A DNA stretch of 64,000 nucleotides from Apostichopus japonicus (GCF_037975245.1 NC_092569.1:5884501-5948500), one strand, 5' to 3'; shown: positions 46,937 to 59,619, counted from the first letter of the stretch. Notes: generated by a model not told the origin, from the sequence alone. Translations and numbers: made by a program.

Positions 46937-49470
46937 CAGTTACAAAGACAAAGACAAATACAAATTATTATAGTAAAATCAAACAATGAAATAAAATAAA
47001 ATTGAAGACTGGCAGATTCACAAATAAAAGACTAAATGAAAGGGTAAAACAAGAACAGGTAGATATACAGACAATAAGAGGAGTGGAAGAATAAACAACA
47101 GTAAATTTAAAACATACAAAAGGAAAGGAAAACAACGAAAATAAACAAAGCCCTGCAGCATAGTAATATATGAAAGGAGCATAGGAATGTAATGTTATGA
47201 TAACTCTACTATATAGATTCTTATATTGCTCATGTAGATAAATATTGATTAAATGTAAGGCTGTAGAAAACGTTAAAAACAATTTAAATAAGGAACTTCT
47301 CTGATACTTTAAGGTAAAATGTTCCACTGTGTTGCCTCAAGGTTTTCTATATGAAATTCTATTCTTCCACATATATAAAGCTGACGTTGACGCAGACCTT
47401 ACGCTATGATTATAGATAGAACTTGTAATAAAAGTTAACATATCTTTCATGTATGAACGGGTGTAACCATTGAGGGATTGTAATACCATCTAAAACCTTT
47501 TGTATTTTACGCGTTTGTCAAATGTTTTCCATACAAATTTGTCGAATAGGTCAGTAGATCTATCGTCATATGATGCATCTTGTATGATTCTAGCAGCACT
47601 CTTTTAAAGTGTCTCTATTCTGTTCATATTTTGTTGAGAACATGATGCCCATATCATGTTACAATAATCGACGAAACGTACAATGTACCCATTAAATATA
47701 GTACTCTTGTAGGAAGTTCAATGAATTTTGTTTTTCTTCTTAATAAAGCTATACTACTACTGACAATATACAATCATAATCAACTTGTTTTTACCAAGTC
47801 AAATTAGAGTCTATACTTTAGCCCCTAGTAGTTTCTCTAATTGAGTATTCTCCAGCCGACTTCCATTCGTGTACATATTTAAGACGTTTTCATAATATAT
47901 GGGTATTTTCCATCTGCTTTTAACAAACGTTTTATTTTGTCGGAGTTGATGATTTAAAAGTGAGCTGTTCTGTGCTTTTACCGTTTACATGAACAGTTGT
48001 GTCATCGGCATATACATATCAGCAGAACAGTGGGATAGACATAAATCAGAATCATTAATGTAAATGGGAAACATTAAAGGACCAATAACTAATCCCTAAG
48101 GAACACTACTGCACATTGGCATGTGATTTGAGTATGTCCCATGACAGACACACATGGTTTTTTATTGGTTAAATACGAATGGAACCACCGGGTATAAGAA
48201 AAGGTGTTCCTTGTTTAATTTTTGCAGTAAAATGTCATAATCAACGAGATCGAATGCTCTTATAAGATATAATAAACTGGATCCTACCATGTTCCCTTCG
48301 TCAATAACTTTCATCCATTTATCTACCATTTTTAGCATCGCCGTTTCGCATGAGTGATAAGCCCTAAAACCAGATTATGCTACGCTTAGAATATGATATG
48401 TTTCAATATATTTATATAAGGCTTTATGTAAATGTTTTTCCAGAATTTTGGATACAACGGGTAATATGGAAATAGATCTATAATTGCTCATATCGAGAAG
48501 CGATTTTTATAAATTGGCTAATTTCAAGCTGGATGAAATAGAAATAGCATTTTGAAAATAATTCCTGTTATAATGTCGAACAATAGCTGATATTTTGTTT
48601 CTCCAGAACCGATATACCTCTGGTTCTGTTTTCTTTGCATATTTGTTTTCTTAATCGCTGATTCTATTTCTTCATTAAACCATTCTGTCTGGTTGGAATG
48701 TTCATTTAACTTTATGGCTATTTTTTGGTGCGTGTATATTGACTGTGCTTATTAACAATGCTGCGAGGGCCTCATCTTGGTCATTTTCTAGAAAAACGTT
48801 CTTCCAGTTGCAGCAACTAAGATCTCGTAGAAAAGCTTCTTTGTTAATGTAATTAACATTTCGGCACGTCATGAGGATGTGATTATTATTAGTTTATTAC
48901 GTTCACGTTTTTGTTCATACCGGCAAGTAAAATAAACAGGTAAATGATTCTTATTTGAGGAACATTAATATTATCAATTATCTCCTTGTTTGTAGTTTAG
49001 ACATGATCTGTTAAGGTGGTAGAATTTTCCGTCCATTTAGTTGGGCACTTTACAAGTTGATTCAGACTAAAATGACAAAACATTATTCCAACTGGTGTTA
49101 TTTCCATTTCACATGTAAATATTGAAGTCACGTAGAATAACTGTATCTTTTCAATCTGTGTACGAGTTTATCCTGTCAATGTTTGCACTAGGTGGTCGGT
49201 AAGTTACACATAACAGTATGCTCTTTCAGTTAGGTGGCTTAGTTAAAGCCTCCGGTTGCGTTTACAACTTAGTCTCTTAACCTCTTAAAAGAAAGATCAG
49301 TAACATGTGCATTCTTGTCCATGCATGCAGAACATTTTTATGTAAACTGCATACGGCTAATTACCAATAAATCGGGCATAAAATCACTTAAGGTTTCGAA
49401 TCACATCCGTACTTTTGTCTGGTTTATTTTTGATTGTCGTAATGTTTGAAAGAATTTGCTGTCGTCATCG
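46937..49470 (-). mobile_element. Decayed LINE, unit 3, reverse orientation
   Basis: Third copy of the same pre-duplication insertion: the GVP-stop-G stop is at 48,096-48,098 on +, YADD is kept, and the DFN endonuclease motif lies near 49,110-49,130. Extra small deletions occur near 47,900-47,960. Confidence 0.85.
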
Positions 49471-50353
49471 ATTAGTTGTTAGGGGACGAAAAAAGAAGGA
49501 TTAACCGTCCTCCATACTATCAGCCAATGGAACTTACTCGGCTGACCTATACAGTTGTCGGTCGTGATATTTTATAGGTCGTTTTGTTTTGTCACATTGG
49601 TCTATACTGGAAGACAAGTTACTAATACTAAAGAAAACGGCATGGTGGAAATGACTAATCATTTAGACCAGAACACCATAAATCTCGGCTTTATTGCAGG
49701 GAACCAGGATAACTGAATACCCAGTTCGTGTCGTAATATATGAACATATGCGTATACTTGGCGAGGACAACCTTTCTTCGGCTACTTCTGCAGCTAGCTA
49801 CACATGAGTAAGTCTCTAAATTCATGAAATACGGGAGTAAATAGAGACACTCACTCACGCAAACGAGGCTGCAGAGAAACTTCCCTTACCGTTAATTTAT
49901 TGAGGTAAACGAGGCACAGTATGCACAAAAGTACACGTGCAACGAGTTTTCACAACTTGACCTAAATAAGAAATATGTACTCATGTCTCAGGTAGAGGTC
50001 CACGAAACGTTTATTAAGAGGCAAGGAACGGAAGAGGAAGAGAAAGCAACTAGACGAAAATAAGTCCATATAGTTGTATTTATATTACAGAGGATGTTGT
50101 TGGGCGACAGATGGCAGACGTTATGCCCAAAATGTTTGACTTTGGTGGTTCTAACGTTTCGATTTTCAGTTTTTGTGATGAAAAAGTTTCCTTTGTTGAG
50201 AAATTATGGCAACTTTCAAAAGAAGATGACCTGTTATCGAAAAGTAATATAATAGTGCCGTTTTGTTAAAAAAACATTCAAATATGGAACTTGCAACTTG
50301 CAGTACAGAAGGCGTTTCTTCAGGAAGTTAATTGAGGTAATTTTGCAGGTCGT

Positions 50354-50633
50354 ATGACGTCAGTAGAGGGACCATTTCAGCCAAAGCCGACTCTCCGATT
50401 TTTACTATTGCGGCGTCATACAGTTTACTACGTACAGTTTACTACACCACACGCTCCTCATCGACTGAAAAAGTCTTCTCCCGAATCTTCCGATGGGCCT
50501 ACCTCTCAGAACATTCGTAAGCTTTGACGAAAATTATTTTCTTGAGGAAGAAGAGGAGGAAATAGTTTCCGAGGGTAATGAAGATATCGGTTTCTTTCCC
50601 TATCAATTTGAGCCACTTGCAGAAGGATTGTAA
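50354..50633 (+). pseudogene. PYQFEP relic, unit 3, frameshifted
   Basis: Carries the same 2-bp loss as unit 2 (GGGCCTACC), so units 2 and 3 share this lesion and unit 1 does not. Confidence 0.5.
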
Positions 50634-50644
50634 AACGATTCCGA

Positions 50645-50746
50645 TGTCAACATTCTTTGATTTCTGTCATCTTTTGGAAAGGCGTGCAGGTGAAATCCGC
50701 CTTTACGTGTGGTGGAGTAACCTGCATCCACACATCGGCTCGGCAT
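50645..50746 (-). pseudogene. THAP N-terminal relic, unit 3, zinc ligand lost and truncated
   Basis: Reads MPSRCVDAGYSTTRKGGFHL: the second zinc-binding Cys is Tyr. The sequence then joins deletion-flanking DNA at about 50,645, removing the Trp and the rest. Confidence 0.65.
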
Positions 50747-50859
50747 ATTGAACAGTTACGAGATAAATTTACGTGAAAAAATCCAAACAACAAATCTCCA
50801 TTACTACAGAGCACTGCATCAGTGTAATATTGTGTTTTCACAGACGTTTAAAAATGTAA

Positions 50860-51930
50860 ACATAGCGTCCCGGAAGTGAGCTGAGTTCCGCGACTGACGT
50901 CACGCCGCATTACCGTATGTACAACAATTTTTAGAAAGTTTTATTACCCTCGAATTTTTGATCATTTATTCCTCGAGGATGCACGGTTCGTTTGACCCAT
51001 TTGGGTATCATCGGAAAGCTACGAGTGTATAGAAAACGATGATTCATATAAATCTGTCCAATACACCCCCTCTTTAAATATAACTTTTCTGTTGTGGCCT
51101 GTTGTAAGACATTTGTTACCCTTCGTTTTCAAAAGCTTACATAGGCCTATGCGTACTGTATAGCGCAGATGACTTCATTTTCATGATGCTTGTGCGCCAT
51201 TATTGTGACGCCACAAGACCAGTTGCATAATGAGGTGAAAGTTTTAATCTTACGAAATTTTTGTGAGCAAACAAGGTTAAAATAGAAGTATTCTCCTGGG
51301 TACGACAACTTTGTATATGATTGAGGGTGCTTTAGTTTTTAAATGGTGTTATGATTCTGCTAAGTTTCAAGTAATTTCGCTATTCCACTTTCAATACGAG
51401 GGAACTAAACTATGTTCGTTTACATGTCAACTATATATGATAAGGGTTACATATGCTGAATTTGACAAGCGGAGGATGCAATGGGTAGAATATATATGAA
51501 ATAAATATATTTCAAGCAATGGATATTTACAGTAAAATATGCTGTCTGGTAACCCCTGCCCCCCCCCCTCCACAAATCCTATAATTTACTAAAAATATAA
51601 GAATACTGCAAAACGGATCCAAATAGACCAAACTTCTGAGAAAAGTAACCGAAAACGTTGATAAAGTAACTGTTGATGGCGGTGCGGTGAAGGTCAACTA
51701 GAACAATAGGAATTTCATAGTTCTTGGAATTGATCCTACTATGAGAATACTGCCTTGCTAGTGGCTTCAATATTATGAACGAGGCCATTTAAGGGACCTG
51801 TTTTCGAGAAACGGACTAAATTTAGTTGGTAGAGTCACAGTTGTATTGTTCGCATCTGGCAAATACAACTGTGACCCTGTAGAAAGTATGCATCAGTGTA
51901 ATTGTTCAATGACCATGAAATACCTTTCAG
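50860..51930. other. Spacer upstream of receptor copy 4, no gene
   Basis: Collinear with 27,090-28,180, including the poly-C run near 51,560. No coding pattern. Confidence 0.5.
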
Positions 51931-52104
51931 CTAACCGTAAATTTCCTTACAACCGTATATTTACTAATACAGACTACATATATACCATACAATAATTAGT
52001 AGTATATGCTACGTGTTACGTTAGGCTTTTCTACATTAGAAATTTCTTGAAAGTTTGATCGAATGAAGAAAGATTGCCAGATATCAGCGGCCAAATAAAT
52101 TAAA

Positions 52105-54751
52105 ATGGCTCATCAGTCGACCAATTTTAGTATGGACAATTTCAGAATCGATGGTATGGAGATTCCCTACAACCATGCTGCCAAAGTATTAATATATAGT
52201 AACTACGTTGTTGCGGCCCTAGGGATCCCAGGTAACACACTTGTCATTCTTGCTGTTGTCTTGTCCAAACGAGTTCGGAATATTTCTACTGCTTTTATAG
52301 TCAACTTGGCTATAGCTGATCTACTCACCTGTTGTGTAGCGCCGATATTTTCCTGGGTTCAAGGTTACGATTATTACGACCCGATTCTGGAACCAGTTTG
52401 TCAGGCCGTTCTTGTCGTGGTACACTCTTGCATTGGTGCTAGTATGTACACTTTAGCTGCGATCGCCGTCAACCGTTTCCTTGTGATAATTTCTTCCAGG
52501 CAATTATATGAAGAGATATATCAGTCCAAATACGTGGCCGTACAGATCGTCGTTATCTGGATTATCCCGATATCGGTAGCAGTACTGCCTTCATTCGTCT
52601 TTGGCATTGGACAGCAGGGGTACGATTTCGTTCTTCATACATGTGCTCCAGTAAAGGACCATCCGACTACCGTCGTTTTTAACGATATTCTGACTTTCGT
52701 ACTCTATCCAATTCCGTTGACGACGATCATTTTCTGCTACATTGGAATCCTGGTAAGAGTTATAATTCACAATAGGAAACTTGCTGAGCATGGTGTAACT
52801 AGAACCTCTGGGAATCCATCGAATGAAAACACACAAACTAGGTAAATATGAATTATTTTAATTGAGTGTCTATGAAGGAATATGTCTCTACTTTAACGAA
52901 TTTTCAAATTCCCATCCCCAGAATAATAGTACGTACTCCACTGGCACGTTATCTTTGGTTTCTTTTGTCTATGTATGCGCTTTAATTATTTAGACCGTTC
53001 CACGTCGATTTCTTTGTCATTATAAAGTGCTGTGAACAGACGGGTGTGCAGGTGATCGGTACATTATTTCTGATCGACACAACTCATAAACGGTCACATC
53101 ACGGAAGTATCACGTTGAAGATTAATAGGCTCTAATGATCAAACTCGAAAATTCGATCTTGTATCGTTGCCTCCGCTTTATCTTGGTTATCCGACATGGA
53201 CCAATTGTCAAAGGTGTGAATATGGCGGGAAAATACGAATTGGGTTGGGGACCACAGTAAAAAATTAAAATGCACTATTATCAACCAGACGACCCGACGC
53301 TTTGCGGTAAATACGACGATTGGAATAATGTGCACTACAAGTGTCGGGTCAAGAAAATGCCGTGCATATCACAATTAATCGTGACGTACGGTACTCCTGA
53401 CGATGATCACACAGTCACAGTCTCGCTGTATAAGGGGACTGGGATTGAGAGCAGATCAGTCGTGTGGTTGTTTGGTTTGCATGTCCAGGTTCTTTTTTGG
53501 GTTGCGTTTGTTGAAAAAGTACCAGGGGCTGTGTTTTCTTCTTGTGGCCACCATTGTTTGGTCTGGCACAACCTTCCCCTCCCCACCCCACCATACTAAA
53601 TACGATTAGATAATTCCAAATCAAGATTACCTCATTAGGTCCATTATAAACTCATTTTGATTAAAACACTGAGTCTAATTTGTAAACAAATGTCATTAAT
53701 GTTGTACATATTGCATTTTCCGTTTCATTTCATTGAAGTTCTTCAGGTATTCTCGTTTAAAAGAGTTACTCCCAACTGTGGCTTTATAATATTCTTTCTC
53801 ATTTGCGAGTATACAATTTCTTGCATTCTGACCAATGTTTCCTTGAGGAAATAAGACAACATTAATTTCCTTACCAAAAGATTTGTCAAGCAAACTTTTT
53901 TATTCGATGCTACCGTAATTTATACTACAGTACCTGGACAACACAGTCGACTTGGGAACGAATACCCAAAGACGGAAAACTTCAAAACTAACTTTATAGT
54001 TTGCTATTTGCATCTACTTTATGCTTCTATATGAAAGGGTTTCGGTTAGAAAATTATTTGCCCCACTAACTAATTGATGATAATGTGAAGAATGAAGCAT
54101 TGAGACACAGTGTACAGTCATTGGTAGAAATATGTATACATTATGTGAATCGCAATTGAAGTTAACTGGGAGAGAAGTACCAGTTCCTGAAGCCAGATCC
54201 GTACATTCGGGTGGGAGGGGACGAGGGTAACATTCTTTTGTACGTACTTACAATCATTAAATTTGAGATACATATGTGTGATTACATGTGTTTAAGATTG
54301 TCTGTATTGTGCAATAAAGCAACAATCACCTTATTTTTTTCAGTGAATCATAAAAACGATATAAGAAATCCCTACAACAACAAATATGATTCACTTTAAG
54401 TCTTCTCTCTATTTCAGGCATGAGATGGAAACAGAAAACACAGGCAGAAAGAAGTCGAGCTCTGTACGATTCACAACCATAGAGATACAGATTACAAAGA
54501 ATCTATTCATCATTTTTCTCGCTTACATACTCTGCCTGACACCTCAATCCGCGTGTACGTTTTTCTCTTGCCGAATCGATGAGAATTATACGCGACACGT
54601 GGTTTTGTACAACAGTGTGGTCAACCCAGTCATCTATGGGTTAAAACATCCTCTCTTTAGACAAGTTTTCGTTTGTATCTTGAGGTGCCGTCGAGTTCCC
54701 GAACCGTCTTCGTTCCTTACAGCGTTGATGAGGAGATTCGAGAGATATTGA
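52105..54751 (+). CDS. Rhodopsin-class GPCR, copy 4, two exons
   Basis: Exon 1 52,105-52,841; exon 2 54,418-54,751; AG|GTAAAT...ATTTCAG|G, 356 residues, in-frame TAA nine bases before ATG. Landmarks as in copy 1. The TM2/ECL1/TM3 stretch (IFSWVQGYDYYDP...M114) matches copy 1 almost base for base, whereas 5' flank, EEIYQ...QIVVIW and exon 2 match copy 3. Distinctive residues: F8, N12, F13, I213 and R218. The sequon at residue 7 is kept as N-F-S. Open and spliceable; probably functional. Confidence 0.9.
52842..54417 (+). other. Intron of receptor copy 4 (1,576 bp)
   Basis: Close to the copy 1 intron, but it keeps the relic-frame block (about 53,132-53,590). Here one frame runs 53,270-53,599, containing NNVHYKCRVKKMPCISQLIV, then TPDDDHTVTVSLYKGTGIES and a hydrophobic stretch. 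Confidence 0.7.
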
Positions 54752-54927
54752 CATATGCACATGCATCGAGGGTCGTTATATTCTTCTTGTGTGCAATGTG
54801 ATATGTATATATTATCTATAGGATCACACAGTGTGCTGCTGCAGATGACCCACTCCATCATATTTAGTTCGGTGTTAGTGCTTGGTCAGACAGCATACAT
54901 ATACTCAGAAGGTAGAACGAGTACAAT

Positions 54928-55085
54928 ATCATGAGAACCGTGAGTACAAGTAGAATATATGTTGATATGAGTATGAGCACAAAACGAATATCTGTTGGGA
55001 TGAGTATGAGTACAAGTAGAATATATGTTGGTATGAGTGCAAGTACAAGTAGTATGTTCCTTGGTATGAGTATATGTATACACGG
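54928..55085. repeat. Minisatellite array, unit 4
   Basis: About five 27/33-bp units, roughly 155 bp, with the same start and end wording as in units 1 and 3. Confidence 0.9.
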
Positions 55086-55467
55086 TTCTTAGCAAGAGCA
55101 GGAGGGATGTTACATTAGTTCCTATACTACTTTGGCAAATGTCCCGAGTACGCCGGGTACAAATCCGCAACTGAAAAAGTAGGAGTACATGAAACTGTAC
55201 TCGAATATGAATACCATTATATGAACGCACTACAAGTCTGATAGACAGCATGGTCACGGTTATATCACTACACAGTGTTACCATATTCTAAATCGCTTCT
55301 GTGAAAATCTCATGTAAATGCAATTTTTTTTTGTCGGTGCTGTTCAATGCAATTGTATGCAACTTTACCAATTTACAATAGACGAGATTTCAGATTCCCA
55401 GAAAATAAAAACTACAAGAAAAACAAACGAATACAATTTGAATCGTTAATAGCTGGATCATTTGTGA

Positions 55468-56290
55468 AAGTAATTCCTGTTATAATGTCGAACAATAATT
55501 GCTGTTTTGTTTCTCCAGAACCGATATACCTCTGGTTCTGTTAACTTTGCATATTTTTTCTTCTTAATCGCTGATTCTACTTCTTCATTGAACCATTCTG
55601 TCTGGTTGGAATTTTCTTTTAACATTTTGGCTATTTGTTGGCGCGTGTATATTGACTGTGCTTATTAACAATGTTTTTAGGGCCTCATCTTGATATTTTC
55701 TAGAAAAACGTTCTCACAGTTGCAGCAACTAAGATCTCGTAGAAAAGCTGCTTTGTTAATGTGATTTACATCTCGGTACGTCATGAGGACGTGATTATTA
55801 TTACGTTCACGTTTTTGTTCATATCGGCAAGTAAAATAAACAGGAAAATGATTCTTATTTGAGGAAAATTAATAATATCAATTATCTCCTTGTTTGTATT
55901 TGAGACATGATCTGTTAAGGTGGTAGAATTTTCCGTCACTCTAGTTGGGCATTTTACAAGTTGATTCAGGCTAAAATGACAAAAACAATATTCCAACTGG
56001 TGTTATTTCCATTCAACATGTACATATTGAAGTCACCTAGAATAAGTATATCTTTTCAAGAATCGTACGAGTTTATGAAGTCAAGTATGGCACTAGGTGG
56101 ACGGTAAGTTACACATAACAGTATGCTCTTTGAGTAAGGTGGCTTAAAGCAGCCAGTTGCGTTTACAGCTTAGCCTCTTAACCTTTGAAAGAAAGATCAG
56201 TAACATGTGCATTCTTGCCCATGCATTCAGCACATTGTTATGTTAATTACATACTGATAATTACTAATAAATCGTGCATAAAATCACTTG
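55468..56290 (-). mobile_element. Divergent LINE fragment at the end of the array (endonuclease/linker part)
   Basis: Corresponds to 23,403-24,229, the 5'/endonuclease part of the reverse LINE, but differs far more from units 1-3 than they do from each other. The minus-strand frame 55,781-55,996 reads LNQLVKCPTRVTENSTTLTD, a clear endonuclease C-terminal signature (CPTRVTE is closer to the family than CPTKWTE in unit 1). The RT and 3' end are absent. Confidence 0.8.
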
Positions 56291-59200
56291 TTTGCTTCTT
56301 TAGTCTTGTCTTGTCACCGCACTTAATATCAAAATTAAGCTTATGATTGGATCAGGGTTCCAGCTACAAAACACATTAGATTACATAACCATCTGAGCTA
56401 ATTTCAGTGTTTGAACATAGACTCTACGGACTTTTGCTAGCTATAAGTATGAGTATATTCCTCTAATTGAAGTCCCTTTGCAATTTTAATATCCACAAAC
56501 GCATACATGTATAATGACGACCGAAAAATGAAAGAATCACCATAGATTATCAAGTTTGAAAATTTGATCGAAAAATCTTTGGTTGGGATTAAAAATGTAG
56601 CAGGCTACCGATATACGTTTCATAGGAATTTACGACATCCTGATGTGTAACATCGTACGTACTGCAGTTATGTACCATAAACGTTTTGTGAATTAAAAGT
56701 CATCCAATACGGGACATGGACACGAACTCTCAACTCAGTCCTCTTACAACGAGACTGTAATCGTATGATCATGACGATACCCGAACTCCTCCCCACCCCC
56801 AGACTCCTTCCCCCACCCCAGCGTTTGACAGCAGTTTCAGTTGCTTCGATGGATATGTCAAAATGACTGACCAATTTAACCCAGTTTTCTACGTAGAAAC
56901 GTGAATACAGTAACAGTGGTGCCAATAACAAAGTAGTGTCTACATTGACTTTAGGTCAAAGATTTACGCGAGGAGGAAATCCTGCCGGACAACGAAAACA
57001 AAAAAGAAGAAAACAAAACAGCTTCATTGCACGTGTTATGCGTTAACGTACAAAAGCGTAACAGAATTCTAGGTATCATATCTCCAGGTTCTGGTTACCA
57101 AAGATAATAGAGTCCGAGAGGAACATAGTTTCTGTTATACAAATCATCGACTCGTGAACGCTTATGTTTTAGGACTATCCAATACACGGCTATAATTACA
57201 TTTACTGCTGGTGAAACCAATCAACCAACATTACCAAGTACTAGCGGAAATAAAAAGTTCAACGCCTAAGTCACGACGTAAACTATGATGGATGCGGTAT
57301 AGGTCTATAATAGTCAATGATATTACTGTATCCTTGAGACAGAAATTGTACATGGATCGTGGATTGGAAATCATATCAGACTTAACCCGGTTACTGCTGT
57401 AAGAGAGCTTGTAAGACAGAACTGCTGCTAGAATTGGGTATGTAAATGATAAACAATGCTTACGATATATATCTTGGTTGGATCATCCTAGGCCTAGCAA
57501 GGAGATTTATGTATTACTGAACAACATTTGTCTCGTCTGCGGAGAGTGTCTATATGTACTGTGCAATTTTGTATATATAGTTATTTAGTATAAGTAATCT
57601 TGTTGGAACTTATTTCCGAGTTAGTTTCTGTTTATGATTTATGCAAAAGCCTACAAATGTTGGCTTATGATGACTCAAGTCATTTAATTTTTTTGTGTTG
57701 TGTTTTATTCATATTCATATTCACATTTCCTTATTCCTACTGTCCATCATATCTGACTTTTGCTGATCGCTCTCTATGCTTTACGTGTCTCTTTTTCAGA
57801 AACGAATTAATACCTAGACCTTAATCTTCGGCGTATCTAGACCGTGAGGCGGGAATGTGGGCCGGATTAGGTCCTAATTACGTTATGTTTCAGCCCCCTA
57901 GTTGTGCCCTCTACGACGTTGCGGAGGCACCCTGCCGGATCCCTTGAAGGAGCAAAGAGAGTGCCAAATCAAATGGCTTAGTGTTCCATGTAACTCATAA
58001 CCCTTGATACAATATTGGAGACTATTGAACTGAAACTATTTGGACAATACACATGGAATAGCTTTACCAGAACCTTTAAAATACTGCTAAAAGTGTGTCT
58101 GCTTTAATCTCATGTTGAGCATGACCTACTACTTATGGGGAAGGTCGCCCAAACCCAGCTAAGTTTCTGCCGTACTTTTCGCGAGACCTTTATTTGTTCT
58201 TCAAATTTCCTTTGCCTGCATTGTTGATTGTTTTATACTAATCTTTGAATATCAATATCTGTCTTGATCTTTTCACGTTTCAGTTAAAGCCCATCAAAAA
58301 TAGGTATTGGGCAAAAATTATCAACTGAAGGGCTATATACCTTACTCAACCTGTGCAGTGCCGTTTATACATATATATTACATTAACAATTGGGAAATCG
58401 ACCTGAATGTAAAACAAAGTGCAGTGACTGACCTAATGTTTTATTTTGACATGGTTTATTATATTTTATCACAAAGGAAATACCCATTTCAATCAGAATA
58501 TTGATAAGATCTATTTCAAAGTAGTCTATGGTGTATGTATTTCCTTTGTAAAGTGAGAGTATCGAAATTTTCTCACGCCTGTAGCTAGGAATTCTTAGCT
58601 TGCATTAACCATGGAGTTACAGCGTTATACGCATGTTCAGTCTTTCAATCGCTAATTGATAGGTCAAGGTGTCACTGACGTCCAGCTGTTCAAACCATCA
58701 AACAATCCACACGTGGGATGAAAGAGAGAGCCTAAATAGATTCAATTGAACCTAGGTCTCTTAAATGTTCAAAACAAGATGACTTTTGGCCACATTTTCT
58801 AACTACATGGGAGTGCCTGAGATCGACAAACCGTTGGATATCAAATACTTTTTGTCGTATCGTTAGTGTTCATGCCGTATTGTTTAACCAGTTAACCTTT
58901 TGGAGAACATTTTGTCGTCATGACATCACAGACCACCTTATACTGTGATCAACTCCAGGGAAGAATCGAAGGTTTAGTCAGTCAAAATAAGTTCCATTCA
59001 ATCAACAATATCGTGAGTTAGGGACACGACAGAGAGATGAAGTTGTCAACAACCAAAGTTGATATTTTTTTTTTTCCTTTTTTCACATAAGTGCCAAATT
59101 GTCAGCCACGGGAATATCCCTATAAATGTATATCACCGTGAAATTGTAGGGCATAAAACCCGGACTTCTTGACGTTTACTCAGTTGTTGTTAATGAAGAA

Positions 59201-59619
59201 TCATATTCACATTTTTTTGGTTTTACACAACCATTTTAGGGTATTAAAACATTGTTGTTAAGGCCGTTTTTGTCTGTGTAATAAGCGATCTTTTGCTCAT
59301 AGTATAAGCACAATTAGGAAAAGCAAACCGTGAGATATGAAGGGCTTATTATGATGTTGTTGTCGTTGTCGTTGTTGTTTTACTAGTTTCTTATGTTGGT
59401 CTTGTTTGTTGTGTAATATTGACATTTACGGAAATAGAAATATTGTAGGATAACAAAATCTCATCATGGCAACAGTGTTGTGTCGTTGCAGTGTCGGCGA
59501 TAACGAATCGTGAAATGATTGTAATTGCAAAGGATGTGCCAAATACATATATAGTATGATCAGAAGTTTCTTTATAGTGTCAACCACTTCATCAAACCTC
59601 TTGTTTCTCAGATTAATTC
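56291..59619. other. Right flank, no gene recognised
   Basis: About 3.3 kb of apparently single-copy DNA. Frames up to 87 codons (56,668-56,931 on -; 57,600-57,824 on +) show no domain. Poly-T and (GTT)n tracts occur near 59,065 and 59,355-59,380. Confidence 0.45.

Larger units (their letters stand above)
39501..51930 (+). repeat. Tandem segmental unit 3
   Basis: About 12.4 kb, including a 1.18-kb LINE fragment in the receptor intron that the other units lack. About 0.56 kb between the PYQFEP and THAP relics is deleted, joined at about 50,645. The LINE block retains the segment that unit 2 lost (48,189-48,400). Confidence 0.85.
51931..56290 (+). repeat. Tandem segmental unit 4 (truncated, end of array)
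   Basis: Contains the receptor, a short minisatellite and about 0.35 kb of the following block. At about 55,467 it jumps to LINE sequence matching 23,403-24,229 of unit 1. Homology to the array ends at about 56,290. Confidence 0.8.
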
